Of a DNA stretch of 64,000 nucleotides, positions 34,808 to 42,724 are shown in pieces. A program made the position numbers and the translations under genes. Numbering within the stretch: the stretch's first letter is position 1; every line of letters begins with the position of its first letter. Origin of the DNA: Agromyces ramosus (GTDB lineage Bacteria > Actinomycetota > Actinomycetes > Actinomycetales > Microbacteriaceae); assembly GCF_030817175.1 (NCBI RefSeq), contig NZ_JAUSYY010000001.1, positions 248,001 through 312,000 of the forward strand, read 5' to 3'. The notes beneath the pieces were generated by a model. That model did not search any database. It was not told the origin of the DNA and was given only the letters and a program-made list of their open reading frames with translations.

Positions 34808-34928
34808 TCCGAAAGTCTCTCCCAAAGCTGCCGCAGCAGTTCCCACGCCCGGAGCGGCTGCGGCGGCGCTCGTATTGACGATCGTGGGTCGAGGCTGGTG
34901 CCTCGCGGGATACTCCCCTTCGCTCCGG
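34808..34928 (-). ncRNA. yybP-ykoY-type (manganese) riboswitch upstream of terC
   Basis: Read on the minus strand, the 5' part is GCGAAGGGGAGTATCCC and the 3' part is GGGAGAGACTTTCGG. The conserved GGGGAGUA loop sequence and the GAGAC...UUU closing segment match the yybP-ykoY consensus. CGAAGG pairs with CUUUCG as P1 and UCCC pairs with GGGA as the next stem. The ~85 bases between form further hairpins. The element ends 34 bases before the terC start codon, and terC-family genes are a usual target of this Mn2+-sensing class. A -10-like TAGGCT lies just upstream, near 34931-34936. Confidence 0.78.
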
Positions 34929-34972
34929 CAAGCCTAGCGGCATCCGGCGGAGGTCGGGTGCCGTGAAATGCC

Positions 34973-34999
34973 GAACGCCCCCGCTGAGCGAGGGCGTTC
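34973..34999 (-). terminator. Hairpin terminator after tRNA-Glu
   Basis: GAACGCCC at 34973-34980 pairs with GGGCGTTC at 34992-34999, with further pairing inside (CGCT/AGCG). On the minus strand it follows tRNA-Glu by 22 bases and is followed by GGCATTTC, a weak T-rich tail. It separates the tRNA from the terC transcript. Confidence 0.65.
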
Positions 35000-35021
35000 C
35001 TGTTGTCGGAGTATTCAAGCG

Positions 35022-35094
35022 TGACCCCAGCGGGATTTGAACCCGCGCTGCCGCCGTGAGAGGGCGGTGTCCTAGGCCGCTAAACGATGGGGCC
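35022..35094 (-). tRNA. tRNA-Glu (anticodon CTC)
   Basis: 73 bases. Acceptor stem GGCCCCA pairs with TGGGGTC followed by discriminator A; anticodon arm CCGCC-CTCTCAC-GGCGG gives anticodon CTC, reading GAG. The T arm GCGGGTTCAAATCCCGC is canonical. CCA is not encoded. Confidence 0.95.
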
Positions 35095-35111
35095 GAATCG
35101 ACAACTTGAAG

Positions 35112-35141
35112 AGTATGACACAAGCGCCGGGCCGCCGCCAA
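35112..35141 (-). promoter_or_regulatory. Promoter of tRNA-Glu
   Basis: -35 TTGGCG at 35141-35136 and -10 CATACT at 35117-35112 on the minus strand, 18 bases apart. The transcript would begin about 10-12 bases before the mature tRNA 5' end at 35094. Confidence 0.55.
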
Positions 35142-35171
35142 ATCGGGGCGCCGACGGTATCCGCCCCTCGC

Positions 35172-36074
35172 TCAGGCGAACACCGACACCGCGCCGGGTG
35201 CGATCTCGACGTCGATCGGCAGCTGGCCGATGCGCTCCCCGTCGGCGTAGGCGACGATGTCGTCGGCCTCGATGCGAACCCGCTCGGCCTGCAGGAACTC
35301 GACCGCGGGATGGCCGGTGTGCTCGCCCGCGAACACCTTCGGGAACACCGCCAGCAGGCCGGCACGTGAGAGCGGATGCACGATGAACACGTCGAGGCGG
35401 CCGTCGGCGAGGTCGGCGTGCGGCACGATGCGCATGCCGCCGCCGAGCGACGGATTGTTGGCGACGGACACGAGCATCGCACGTTGCACGCGAGGGACGC
35501 CGTCGATGGTGAGCGTGTAGGTCCGAGGCCGGAACGTCGCGAGCTCGCGCACGAGGGCGAGCGTGTATCGGCTCGCCCCGCGCGGCCGGGTCATCCGGTT
35601 CGCGCGTTCGTTCACGACCGCGTCGAACCCGGTCGAGACCACGCACGCGAACCACGTCCTGAGCTCGCCGCGCCGGATCAGCCCCGCGTCGATCGGTCGC
35701 GGCGGACGGCCCAGCGCCTCGACGAGCGCCTCCGTCGCCGCGGCAGGGTCGTCGTGCGGCAGCCCGAGCCCGCGCGCGAGGTCGTTGCCGGTGCCCGCCG
35801 CGACGATGCCGAGCGGCACCCCGGTGCGCGCGAGGAGGTTCACGCCGAGCGAGACCATGCCGTCGCCACCGACCACGACGACCCCATCGGTGCCCTGCTC
35901 GAACGCCGACTCGGCCTCGCGCCGGAGCAACTCGAAGTTCGCCTCCCGCAGCATCGACACCTCGTACCCCTCGTGCACCAGGCGCTCGACGACGGCCGCC
36001 CCGACCGCGCGGTTGCGGCCGAACGAGGCCGCGGGGTTCACGGCGACGACGAGGCGCCGCGGGGGTCGGGTCAT
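35172..36074 (-). CDS. Diacylglycerol/lipid kinase family protein
   Basis: 300-residue soluble kinase of the DAGK/YegS/sphingosine-kinase type, which phosphorylates diacylglycerol or a related lipid with ATP. Family residues: VVAVNPAASFG near the N-terminus, VVVGGDGMVSLGVNLL (the GGDGT-like loop, here GGDGM), GIVAAGTGNDLARGLGLP, and DVFIVHPLSRAG in the C-terminal lobe. ATG at 36074 is taken because MTRPPRRLVVAVNP begins the conserved fold. It is divergent from the MBL-fold gene. Confidence 0.88.
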   Translation of the reverse strand: MTRPPRRLVVAVNPAASFGRNRAVGAAVVERLVHEGYEVSMLREANFELLRREAESAFEQGTDGVVVVGGDGMVSLGVNLLARTGVPLGIVAAGTGNDLARGLGLPHDDPAAATEALVEALGRPPRPIDAGLIRRGELRTWFACVVSTGFDAVVNERANRMTRPRGASRYTLALVRELATFRPRTYTLTIDGVPRVQRAMLVSVANNPSLGGGMRIVPHADLADGRLDVFIVHPLSRAGLLAVFPKVFAGEHTGHPAVEFLQAERVRIEADDIVAYADGERIGQLPIDVEIAPGAVSVFA

Positions 36075-36134
36075 CCTGCGATTCTGGCAGCACCGGCGCT
36101 TGCGCACCGAAGGGACGCGGTGTTGGCTCGGAAC

Positions 36135-36773
36135 ATGCGCCTCACGAAACTCGAGCATGCCGCCCTCGTCATCGAGGCCTCGGGCGAGAAGCTCTACGTC
36201 GACCCCGGCAAGTTCACGACGCCGATCACGGAGTCGTCCGGCACCGTGGCGGTCGTGATCACCCATGAACACGACGACCACTGGACCCCAGAGCAGCTCG
36301 CTCGAATCTCGGAGGCGAACCCGGGCCTGCGCATCTTCGGCCCGGCCGGGGTGGCGGCCGCGGCCGCCGACTTCCCGGTCGAGCCGGTCGCGGCCGGCGA
36401 TGAGGTCGAGGTCGGCCCGTTCCGGCTCCGCTTCTTCGGTGGCCGCCACGCGCTCATCCATGCCTCGATTCCGGTCATCGACAATCTGGGCGTGCTCGTC
36501 AACGATTCGCTCTACTACGGCGGTGACTCCTTCGCCGTGCCCGTCGACGTCGCGGTGGACGTGCTCGCAACGCCGGCGGGCGCGCCATGGATGAAGATCG
36601 CGGAGGCGATGGACTACGTCGAGCAGGTCGCGCCGCGGCGCGCGTTCCCGACGCACGAGATGTTGCTCTCCCGCGCGGGCAAGACCCTCTCGAACGCGCG
36701 GCTCGCCTGGGCGACCGAGCGAGGTGGGGGCGAGTATCTGCCGCTGGAACCGGGCGACTGGCTCGACTTCTGA
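36135..36773 (+). CDS. Metallo-beta-lactamase-fold hydrolase (UlaG/YycJ-like)
   Basis: 212 residues. MRLTKLEHAALVIEASGEKLYVDPG is the typical opening of the small, compact MBL-fold L-ascorbate-6-phosphate lactonase-like family. Metal ligands are visible in VITHEHDDHW (HxHxDH), GGRHALIH and YYGGDSF. The substrate cannot be told from sequence; such proteins hydrolyse phosphodiesters or lactones. It is divergent from the lipid kinase and converges with the PBP gene. Confidence 0.85.
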   Translation: MRLTKLEHAALVIEASGEKLYVDPGKFTTPITESSGTVAVVITHEHDDHWTPEQLARISEANPGLRIFGPAGVAAAAADFPVEPVAAGDEVEVGPFRLRFFGGRHALIHASIPVIDNLGVLVNDSLYYGGDSFAVPVDVAVDVLATPAGAPWMKIAEAMDYVEQVAPRRAFPTHEMLLSRAGKTLSNARLAWATERGGGEYLPLEPGDWLDF

Positions 36774-36810
36774 GCTGCGCGGGGGCACGCCATGGCATGA
36801 CCCAGAAGGC

Positions 36811-39141
36811 TCAGCCTCCCGGCTTGCCCTGACCCGGACCCCGGCCGCCCTCGCCACCGGGCACCTGTCCCGGCGGGCCCTGGTCGGGCGGTGGCGCGGG
36901 CGGTGCTGCGGGCGTCGACGGCTGTGCCGTCGATGGCGGCGGCGCCACGGGCGCCGGCGCCGCCTCGGTGAACTGGCCGCCGCCGTACTTGGCGGCCGCG
37001 ACGGACATCACGATGGGCCACATCCGGTGGCGCGCCGTGGCGGCTTCGCCACTGCCGAATGAGAGCCCACGCTGGTTGGCGTCGCCGGTGACGCTCACGA
37101 CGGCCGCGACGGTCGCCACGGTCGTGCTCGCACCGACCATCCATGTGTCCTTCGCGCCGTCGGTGGTACCCGTCTTGCCGATGAGCGGCACTGAGGGCTG
37201 AACGCGATCATTCGACTGGGCGCCGGTGCCGCCCAGCATCACGCGACGCAGCGCGTAGTGCATTCCGGCCGCGACTTCGGGAGTCACCGCGGGTGCGCAC
37301 GTCGATGCGGGCACGGGAATCTCCTGTCCGTCGCGACCGACGATCCGGTCGATGGCGACGGGAGTGCAGGCGACACCGTTGTTCGCGATGCCCGCGAATG
37401 CGACGGCCATGCTGAGCGGCGCCACCTCGTTGATGCCGATCACTGCAGAGGGCACTTGCACCAGCGGGTTTCCGTCGGCGCGGTGCACGCCGAACGCCTG
37501 TGCGGCCTGTGCGATGCCGCACTGGTCGAGCAACTTCGCCATGCCGAGATAGCCCGTGTTGATCGAGCTGATCGTCGACTCGAGGGCACTGTAGTTCGTG
37601 CCCGGCTCATTGGCGTCGTTGCGCGGGTTCCAGCCTGCCTCGGCGATTTGGGTCCCTTGACAGCTGTCGGGGAATGCGCCCCAGTTGCTCTTGCGACTCG
37701 AGTCGACCCGCTCGTTGAGGCTGTGCCCCTCTTTCAGCCACTGGGCGAGCGTGAACACCTTGTATGACGACCCGGGCTGGAATCCGCTCGAGCCGCCGTA
37801 GTCGTAGTCGGTGTTGTAGTTGATGCCCGTGTACTCGGGATGCCCCTCCACCACGAGCGGATCCTCGCTGTAGTTCTTGTTCTGCGCCATTGCGAGCACG
37901 CGGCCGGTGCCGACCTGCACACTCGAGATCACGCCGCCGACATCCCAACCCGGGAAGGTCTGAGGCACGTTCTCGGCGATCGCCCGTTCGGCGGCGGCCT
38001 GCAGATCGAGGTCGAGCGTCGTGTACACGTCGTAGCCGCCGCGCTTGAAGTTCAGCATGCGCGTCTCGGCGTCGGCGCCGAAGGTCGGGTCGTTCTGCAG
38101 GATGTGGGTGACGTAGTCGCAGAAGTACGCCGAGCCGCCCGCGGTCTGGCATCCCGTGCTCGGTTCCTTGATCGCCGGCTGCACGGGCGTTGCGATCGCC
38201 TCGTCGTACTCGGCCTGGGTGATCTTCTTGTATTCGAGCATCCGGTCGAGGATGTAGTCGCGCCGCGCGTGATTCTGGGCGTAGCCGTTCGCCACCCCGT
38301 TGGTCTCGCTGTCTGGCTTGTCGAGTTGGAACTTCACCGGGTTGTTCACGATCGCCATGAGCGAGGCGGCCTGTGCGAGCGTCAGGGTCGCCGCGGTCGT
38401 CGAGAAGTAGTAGTTCGCCGCGGCCTCGATGCCGTAGACCGTTCCGCCGAATCCCGCGATGTTGAGGTAGCCGAGGAGGATCTGGTCTTTCGAATAGCGC
38501 TTCTCGACACCGATCGCGAGCCGCATCTCCTTGAGCTTGCGGTCGATGGTGGTCTCGGTCGCCGAGTCGTAGCAGGAGAGCCGCGCTTCTTCGATGAGCG
38601 CGTGGCGCTCATCGCCGGTGAGCGCGGCCAGCTCCTCCTCCGACTTCCCCTCGAGTGCCGTCGTCGCGGCCTCACGTTCGCACTCCTGCACTCGCACGTT
38701 CTTCACGTACTGCTGGGCGATCGACGAGCCGCCTTGGGTGTCGCGGCCCGATGCTGTCGTGACCGCCGCGCGCATCGTGCCCTGCAGGTCGATTCCGCCG
38801 TGAGTGTAGAACCTCGGATCCTCGGCGGCGACCGTTGCATCCTTCACGTACTGGCTGACAGCGTCCCAGCCGACCTCCACGCGGTTCTGGTCGTAGAACG
38901 ACGCGAGCAGGACGGGGTTGCCGTTCGAGGCGGTCGCGTAGATGTTGCTCTTCTCGCTGAGCTCGCCGATGCGCAGGTATCCCGGCAGGTTGTCGAACAT
39001 CCCGACGGTTGCGGATGCCGCGATTCCCACCGTCGCGAGCGCAGGCGTGACCCCGGCCACGACGAGCATCGCAGCGCCGACGCTGGCCGCGATGAGGCCG
39101 ATGAGCCCGCCGATGACGCCCAACGGCGTGCGCGTCTCCAT
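36811..39141 (-). CDS. Class A penicillin-binding protein (transglycosylase/transpeptidase)
   Basis: 776-residue bifunctional peptidoglycan synthase. One N-terminal membrane segment (LGVIGGLIGLIAASVGAAMLVVAG). The glycosyltransferase domain has TVAAEDPRFYTHGGIDLQG (catalytic Glu of EDxxFxxHxG) and GGSSIAQQYVKN. The transpeptidase domain has active-site SxxK in QPGSSYKVFTLA, SxN in SSINTGYLG and KTG in PLIGKTGTTDGAKDTWM. The tail is proline/glycine-rich and probably extended. ATG at 39141 has AAGGAG ten bases upstream; the longer frame has no better start. It extends or repairs the glycan layer outside the membrane. Confidence 0.95.
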   Translation of the reverse strand: METRTPLGVIGGLIGLIAASVGAAMLVVAGVTPALATVGIAASATVGMFDNLPGYLRIGELSEKSNIYATASNGNPVLLASFYDQNRVEVGWDAVSQYVKDATVAAEDPRFYTHGGIDLQGTMRAAVTTASGRDTQGGSSIAQQYVKNVRVQECEREAATTALEGKSEEELAALTGDERHALIEEARLSCYDSATETTIDRKLKEMRLAIGVEKRYSKDQILLGYLNIAGFGGTVYGIEAAANYYFSTTAATLTLAQAASLMAIVNNPVKFQLDKPDSETNGVANGYAQNHARRDYILDRMLEYKKITQAEYDEAIATPVQPAIKEPSTGCQTAGGSAYFCDYVTHILQNDPTFGADAETRMLNFKRGGYDVYTTLDLDLQAAAERAIAENVPQTFPGWDVGGVISSVQVGTGRVLAMAQNKNYSEDPLVVEGHPEYTGINYNTDYDYGGSSGFQPGSSYKVFTLAQWLKEGHSLNERVDSSRKSNWGAFPDSCQGTQIAEAGWNPRNDANEPGTNYSALESTISSINTGYLGMAKLLDQCGIAQAAQAFGVHRADGNPLVQVPSAVIGINEVAPLSMAVAFAGIANNGVACTPVAIDRIVGRDGQEIPVPASTCAPAVTPEVAAGMHYALRRVMLGGTGAQSNDRVQPSVPLIGKTGTTDGAKDTWMVGASTTVATVAAVVSVTGDANQRGLSFGSGEAATARHRMWPIVMSVAAAKYGGGQFTEAAPAPVAPPPSTAQPSTPAAPPAPPPDQGPPGQVPGGEGGRGPGQGKPGG

Positions 39142-39343
39142 GAAGTCGCGACTCCTTCTGTTCCGAGGAACCACGGACTCACCTCCATGCCGGCATGCGG
39201 GTGTCAGGGTGGCGCCCGTTCGGCGGGCTCCGGTCGATGCCGTCAGTTCCATGCAAGCGCAGGGCGAGCCGGTTGTCCAGCGCTTGCGAGGCGCGGGAGA
39301 CATCTGCCTGATGGATGTCGGTGGCTCATGAGACTCTCTCACT

Positions 39344-39574
39344 ATGAGTCGGTCGATCACATACGTGCAGGCACGCGAGTTGCGGGTCGGCGATGTGCTC
39401 GTGAACGCCGGCGGTTCCGACTTCACCGTCACGGCAGTTGCTCGAGTCGGGCGTGGCTACCGCGTGCGGTACCTTCGCGCCGACGGCGGCATCGCGGCGT
39501 TCACTGCCGCGCCCGAGGCGATCACCAGGGTGACCCTGCCGCGCGCGCACGAGCGCATGGCGGCGACCGGCTGA
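39344..39574 (+). CDS. Small hypothetical protein
   Basis: 76 residues, not recognised. The sequence YVQARELRVGDVLVNAGGSDFTVTAVARVGRGYRVRYLR is compatible with a small SH3-like or DUF1918-like beta barrel, and the ending AHERMAATG is polar. ATG at 39344 has no clear ribosome site, so it may be translated from a short leader. Codon third positions are strongly GC, as in real genes here. It sits between the divergent PBP start and the flotillin end. Confidence 0.55.
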   Translation: MSRSITYVQARELRVGDVLVNAGGSDFTVTAVARVGRGYRVRYLRADGGIAAFTAAPEAITRVTLPRAHERMAATG

Positions 39575-39627
39575 CCGCTCGCGAACGGGCCGTCGACGTG
39601 TGCTTCGACGGCCCGCACGCCGCTCGG

Positions 39628-41088
39628 CTACTCGGTGGCCGCGGGCGACGGCTCGGCGTCGAGCACCGCGACGACCGGTGCAGCCGACGAGTCGACGAGT
39701 GCGTTCTTCGCGCCGGCGTCGGCACTCTTCGCGATCGCAGTGCCCGCGGCAGTACCGCCGACGAATGACCCGAGCAGCTCGCGAATGCCGAGTCCCATCG
39801 TCGACGACAGCATCGCGTCGACCTCGGTGATGCCCGACACGGCGTTGCGCGCGAGCTGCGAGGCGCCGTCGGTCGAGACGACGGTGAGGTTGTCGATGTT
39901 CGACATCGGGGCCGCGAGCTCGCGAGCGATGAGCGGGAGCACGTCGATGACGCGCATCTGCAGGAGGGCCTCCGACTGCTGGGCGACGGCTTCGGCCGCG
40001 GCCTTCGTCGCGGCGGCTTCAGCGGCACCGCGTGCCTCGATCGCGGCGGCTTCGGCGAGCCCCTCGGCCTTGAGCGCCTCGGCAGCTGCGGTACGGGCGT
40101 CACGGTCGGCCGTCGCCGCGGTGCGAGCGGCGTTCGCCGCCGCCTCGGCGGTGACCTTCACCTTGTACGCCTCGGCGTCGGCGACGGCATGCACCTCGGA
40201 CTCGAGCTCGGCCTTGCGCAACTGGGCCTTGCGCTGCGCGGTGATCTCCTGCTGCGCGACGACCTCCTGCTGGGCGAGCGCCTCGGCGAGCGGCCGCGAG
40301 GCGGCCGCCTCGGCGTTCGCGCGGTCGGTGTCGCGGAGCAGTGCGGCCTTGCGCAGTGCGAGCTCGGCTTCACGCTCGGCGACCGACTGCTCGGCCGTGA
40401 TCGCGGCCTCGCGGGACTCCTTCTGCGCCTGGGCTTCGGCGATCTCGGCCTGCTTGCGCACCTTCGCCTGCTCGGCACGACCGAGGTCTTCGATGTAGCC
40501 GTTGTTGTCGGAGATGCCCTTGATCTCGAACGAGTCGACGTCGAGGCCCTGGTTCTCGAGCGACTTGCGCGCGATGTCGAGCACCGCGGCCGACAGCTCG
40601 TCGCGCTTCGTGATGATCGTGAGCACGTCGGTGGCACCGACCGACGAGCGGAGCGAGCCCGAGAGCACTTCGAGTGCGAAGTTGTCGATGTTCTTGTCTT
40701 GGCCGAGGAATCGCTGCGCCGCCGCGCGGATCGCGGACTCGCTCGAGCCGACCTTCACGATGGCCACGGCGTCGACGTTCATCGTGATGCCGTTGTTGGT
40801 CTGCGCCTCGGCGCGGATCTCGATCGCACGTGAGCGGAGTGAGATCTTGTGCGCCTTCTGGAAGAACGGCATGATCCAGACGCCCTGGCCGTGCACGACG
40901 CGCTGGCCCGACTGCTCGGTCTCGGCACCGTCGACGATGCGGCGCCGGGAACGCTTGCCCGTGACCACGATCGCCTCATCGGGCGAGACGTTGCGGTACA
41001 GGACCTTCGCCCAGATCCAGAGGACGAGGACGGCGACGAGTACCGCGGCGATGATGCCGGGAATCGGGTTGAGCAGGAAGTCGAACAC
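39628..41088 (-). CDS. Flotillin-like SPFH domain protein
   Basis: 486 residues. An N-terminal hydrophobic segment (residues 9-28) is followed by the SPFH/band-7 domain (about 35-200: YRNVSPDEAIVVTG, VWIMPFFQKAHKISLRSRAIEIRAEAQTNNGITMNVDAVAIVKVG) and then a long coiled coil rich in Ala/Glu (about 210-390: AEIAEAQAQKESREAAITAEQ). Flotillins oligomerise at the membrane and organise lipid and protein domains. GTG start at 41088 with AAAGGACCC upstream and a -10-like TAGCCT at 41122-41117. No NfeD partner gene is adjacent. Confidence 0.9.
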   Translation of the reverse strand: MFDFLLNPIPGIIAAVLVAVLVLWIWAKVLYRNVSPDEAIVVTGKRSRRRIVDGAETEQSGQRVVHGQGVWIMPFFQKAHKISLRSRAIEIRAEAQTNNGITMNVDAVAIVKVGSSESAIRAAAQRFLGQDKNIDNFALEVLSGSLRSSVGATDVLTIITKRDELSAAVLDIARKSLENQGLDVDSFEIKGISDNNGYIEDLGRAEQAKVRKQAEIAEAQAQKESREAAITAEQSVAEREAELALRKAALLRDTDRANAEAAASRPLAEALAQQEVVAQQEITAQRKAQLRKAELESEVHAVADAEAYKVKVTAEAAANAARTAATADRDARTAAAEALKAEGLAEAAAIEARGAAEAAATKAAAEAVAQQSEALLQMRVIDVLPLIARELAAPMSNIDNLTVVSTDGASQLARNAVSGITEVDAMLSSTMGLGIRELLGSFVGGTAAGTAIAKSADAGAKNALVDSSAAPVVAVLDAEPSPAATE

Positions 41089-41116
41089 GCGGGTCCTTTC
41101 GAAGGGGGTCTCACGC

Positions 41117-41122
41117 AGGCTA
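41117..41122 (-). promoter_or_regulatory. -10 element upstream of the flotillin gene
   Basis: TAGCCT on the minus strand, 28 bases before the GTG start, within GGGTAGCCTGCG. This gives a short leader containing AAAGGACC. No strong -35. Confidence 0.35.
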
Positions 41123-41182
41123 CCCGGGCGCGACCCCCTGGGCGAGCGGCATCCGCATCAGCTTGTGAAACCGACCCGCGGA

Positions 41183-41202
41183 TACATACATCGATGTATG
41201 TA
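41183..41202. promoter_or_regulatory. Perfect 20-base palindrome resembling a TetR/AcrR-type operator
   Basis: TACATACATC joined to its exact reverse complement GATGTATGTA. The arms TACATACAT...ATGTATGTA are the same as those of the known AcrR operator of enteric bacteria. It is AT-rich in an otherwise >70% GC region, which makes chance unlikely. It overlaps the only ATG available to the DUF2306 fragment. No TetR gene is adjacent; the nearest one is at 51864. Confidence 0.5.
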
Positions 41203-41508
41203 GACTGCGTCCAGAGCCGATGCGGGCAGGAGTCGCTCGCCACGGCCGTCTTCGGGTCGTGGTTCCTCGTCTGTCTCTTCCTCGCCTACGCTGCGATCCG
41301 CCGGCGAGACGTGCGCGTGCATCGACACTGGATGATCCGCGCCTTCGCGGTGGGCGTCGGAGTCGGCACGATCCGCCTGTGGATCGGACTGCTCGCCTGG
41401 CTGACCTCGATGCCGATCGCCGACAGCTTCGCGCTCGCGTTCTGGTTGGGTCTCGGCATGAACGTCGTGGTCGGCGAACTCTGGCTGAGGTGGCGCCGCG
41501 ACGGGTGA
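41194..41508 (+). pseudogene. C-terminal remnant of a DUF2306-type membrane protein
   Basis: 104 residues from an ATG inside the palindrome. From about residue 17 it resembles the end of DUF2306 membrane proteins: LATAVFGSWFLVCLFLAYAAIRRRD, VHRHWMIRAFAVG and two further hydrophobic segments, ending in WLRWRRDG. The usual N-terminal membrane segments are missing and the first ~15 residues do not look native. I read it as a gene remnant left by a deletion, although a short functional protein cannot be excluded. Confidence 0.55.
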
Positions 41509-41560
41509 GGCGCCGGGGCCGATCGCGGACGGGCTGGCGGCCGCGCCCGAGAAACAGTGA

Positions 41561-41607
41561 AGGCGCAGGTCGGGCAATGGGTGACATTGCCGCGGAATCC
41601 TGCGCCT
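41561..41607 (-). terminator. Nested hairpin terminator after tRNA-Gln
   Basis: AGGCGCAGG (41561-41569) pairs with CCTGCGCCT (41599-41607), and inside it GGCAATG pairs with CATTGCC around a five-base loop. On the minus strand it follows the tRNA by seven bases and is followed by TCACTGTTTCTC. Confidence 0.65.
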
Positions 41608-41614
41608 CTACGAG

Positions 41615-41686
41615 CTGGGGTACCTGGACTCGAACCAAGAACAACGGTACCAGAAACCGCCGTGTTGCCAATTACACCATACCCCA
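41615..41686 (-). tRNA. tRNA-Gln (anticodon CTG)
   Basis: 72 bases. Acceptor TGGGGTA pairs with TACCCCA with discriminator G, the same ends as E. coli tRNA-Gln. Anticodon arm GCGGT-TTCTGGT-ACCGT gives anticodon CTG. T arm CTTGGTTCGAGTCCAGG is canonical apart from one G-U pair. CCA is not encoded. Confidence 0.93.
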
Positions 41687-41720
41687 ATGACCTGGAACCG
41701 AAGCCCCGGGCCGACATGTC

Positions 41721-41749
41721 ATTTTAGCCCACGAAACGCGCGCATCCAA
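41721..41749 (-). promoter_or_regulatory. Promoter of tRNA-Gln
   Basis: -35 TTGGAT (41749-41744) and -10 TAAAAT (41726-41721) on the minus strand with 17-base spacing, among the best sigma-70-like matches in the window. The transcript start would be about 28 bases before the tRNA. Confidence 0.65.
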
Positions 41750-41772
41750 ACTGAGGCGGCCTCGCCGCTGGA

Positions 41773-42724
41773 TCAGAGCGGGCCCAGCAGGTCGCGGTTG
41801 ACGGTGGCCGCGACGGCGGCTCCCTCGCCCGCAGCGACGATGAGCTGCTCGGGCCCCGGAGGGGTGACGTCGCCCGCGGCGTACACGCCCGGAATGTTCG
41901 TGCGACCGAGTGCGTCGACGTGCACGAGGCCGTCGGCGTCGAGCTCGAGGTCGAGCCCGTCGATCGTCGTGATCGGTGCACTCCAGGCCGGCCGCACGAA
42001 CCGCGCCCGAGCGCCGTTCGAAGGATTCGTCGGTGAAGCGCACGCCGGTCATGCGCCCGTCTGCACCCTCGACGTCGGCGATCGGGCGTCGATCGACGCG
42101 GATGCCCCGAGCAGCGAGCGCCGCCTCGGCCGCCACCGTGACGATGCCGACGCCGTTGGTGCAGACGAGCAGGTCGTCGCTCCACTGCGAGATGAGCAGC
42201 GCGCGCTCGGCGAGGTCGTCGGACTCGCCGATGAGCACGAGCGGCTGCTCGGACTTCTCATAGGCGTCGCATTCGACGCAACTGTGCAACTGCGTGCCGT
42301 ACCAGGCGCGGATCGAGGGCAGCGCAGGCAGCGTCTCGACGAGGCCGGCGGCGATCACCACCGCGAGTGCGGTCGCGTCGAGCGCGGGGGCGCCGCGAAC
42401 ACCACGACCGGTCAGACGGAACCCGCCGCCCTGGAGCGGTGACACCGCGTCGACGGATGCAGCGTGGAACCGCGCCTCGGAGTACCGCTCGAACTCCTCG
42501 CGGCCGATGCGCCTGAGCTCGAGTGGCGACACGCCGTCGCGGGTCAGGAACCCGTGCGATGCGAGCGTCGCGGCGTTGCGCGGACGATTCGCGTCGATGA
42601 GGAGTGTCGTGCGGCGGGCGCGCACGAGGTTGAGGGCGGCCGAGAGCCCGGCGGGGCCGGCGCCGATAACCGCGACGTCGGCGTCGAACGGCCGCGCCGC
42701 GGCATCCGTCGCCCCCTCGCTCAT
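41773..42724 (-). pseudogene. Thioredoxin-reductase-like FAD oxidoreductase, broken by a one-base insertion
   Basis: Repaired length about 316 residues. The N-terminal part reads VAVIGAGPAGLSAALNLVRA (FAD loop), ASHGFLTRDGVSP and the redox pair CVEC in LHSCVECDAYE. After FTDESFERR the frame is lost and resumes as FVRPAWSAPITTIDGLDLE, ending with NIPGVYAAGDVTPPGPEQL, the FAD-binding GD motif. The extra base is in CCC at 42005-42007. The ATG at 42724 overlaps the gltX stop (ATGA). It resembles low-molecular-weight TrxB relatives, but without an adjacent thioredoxin the substrate is uncertain. Confidence 0.78.
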
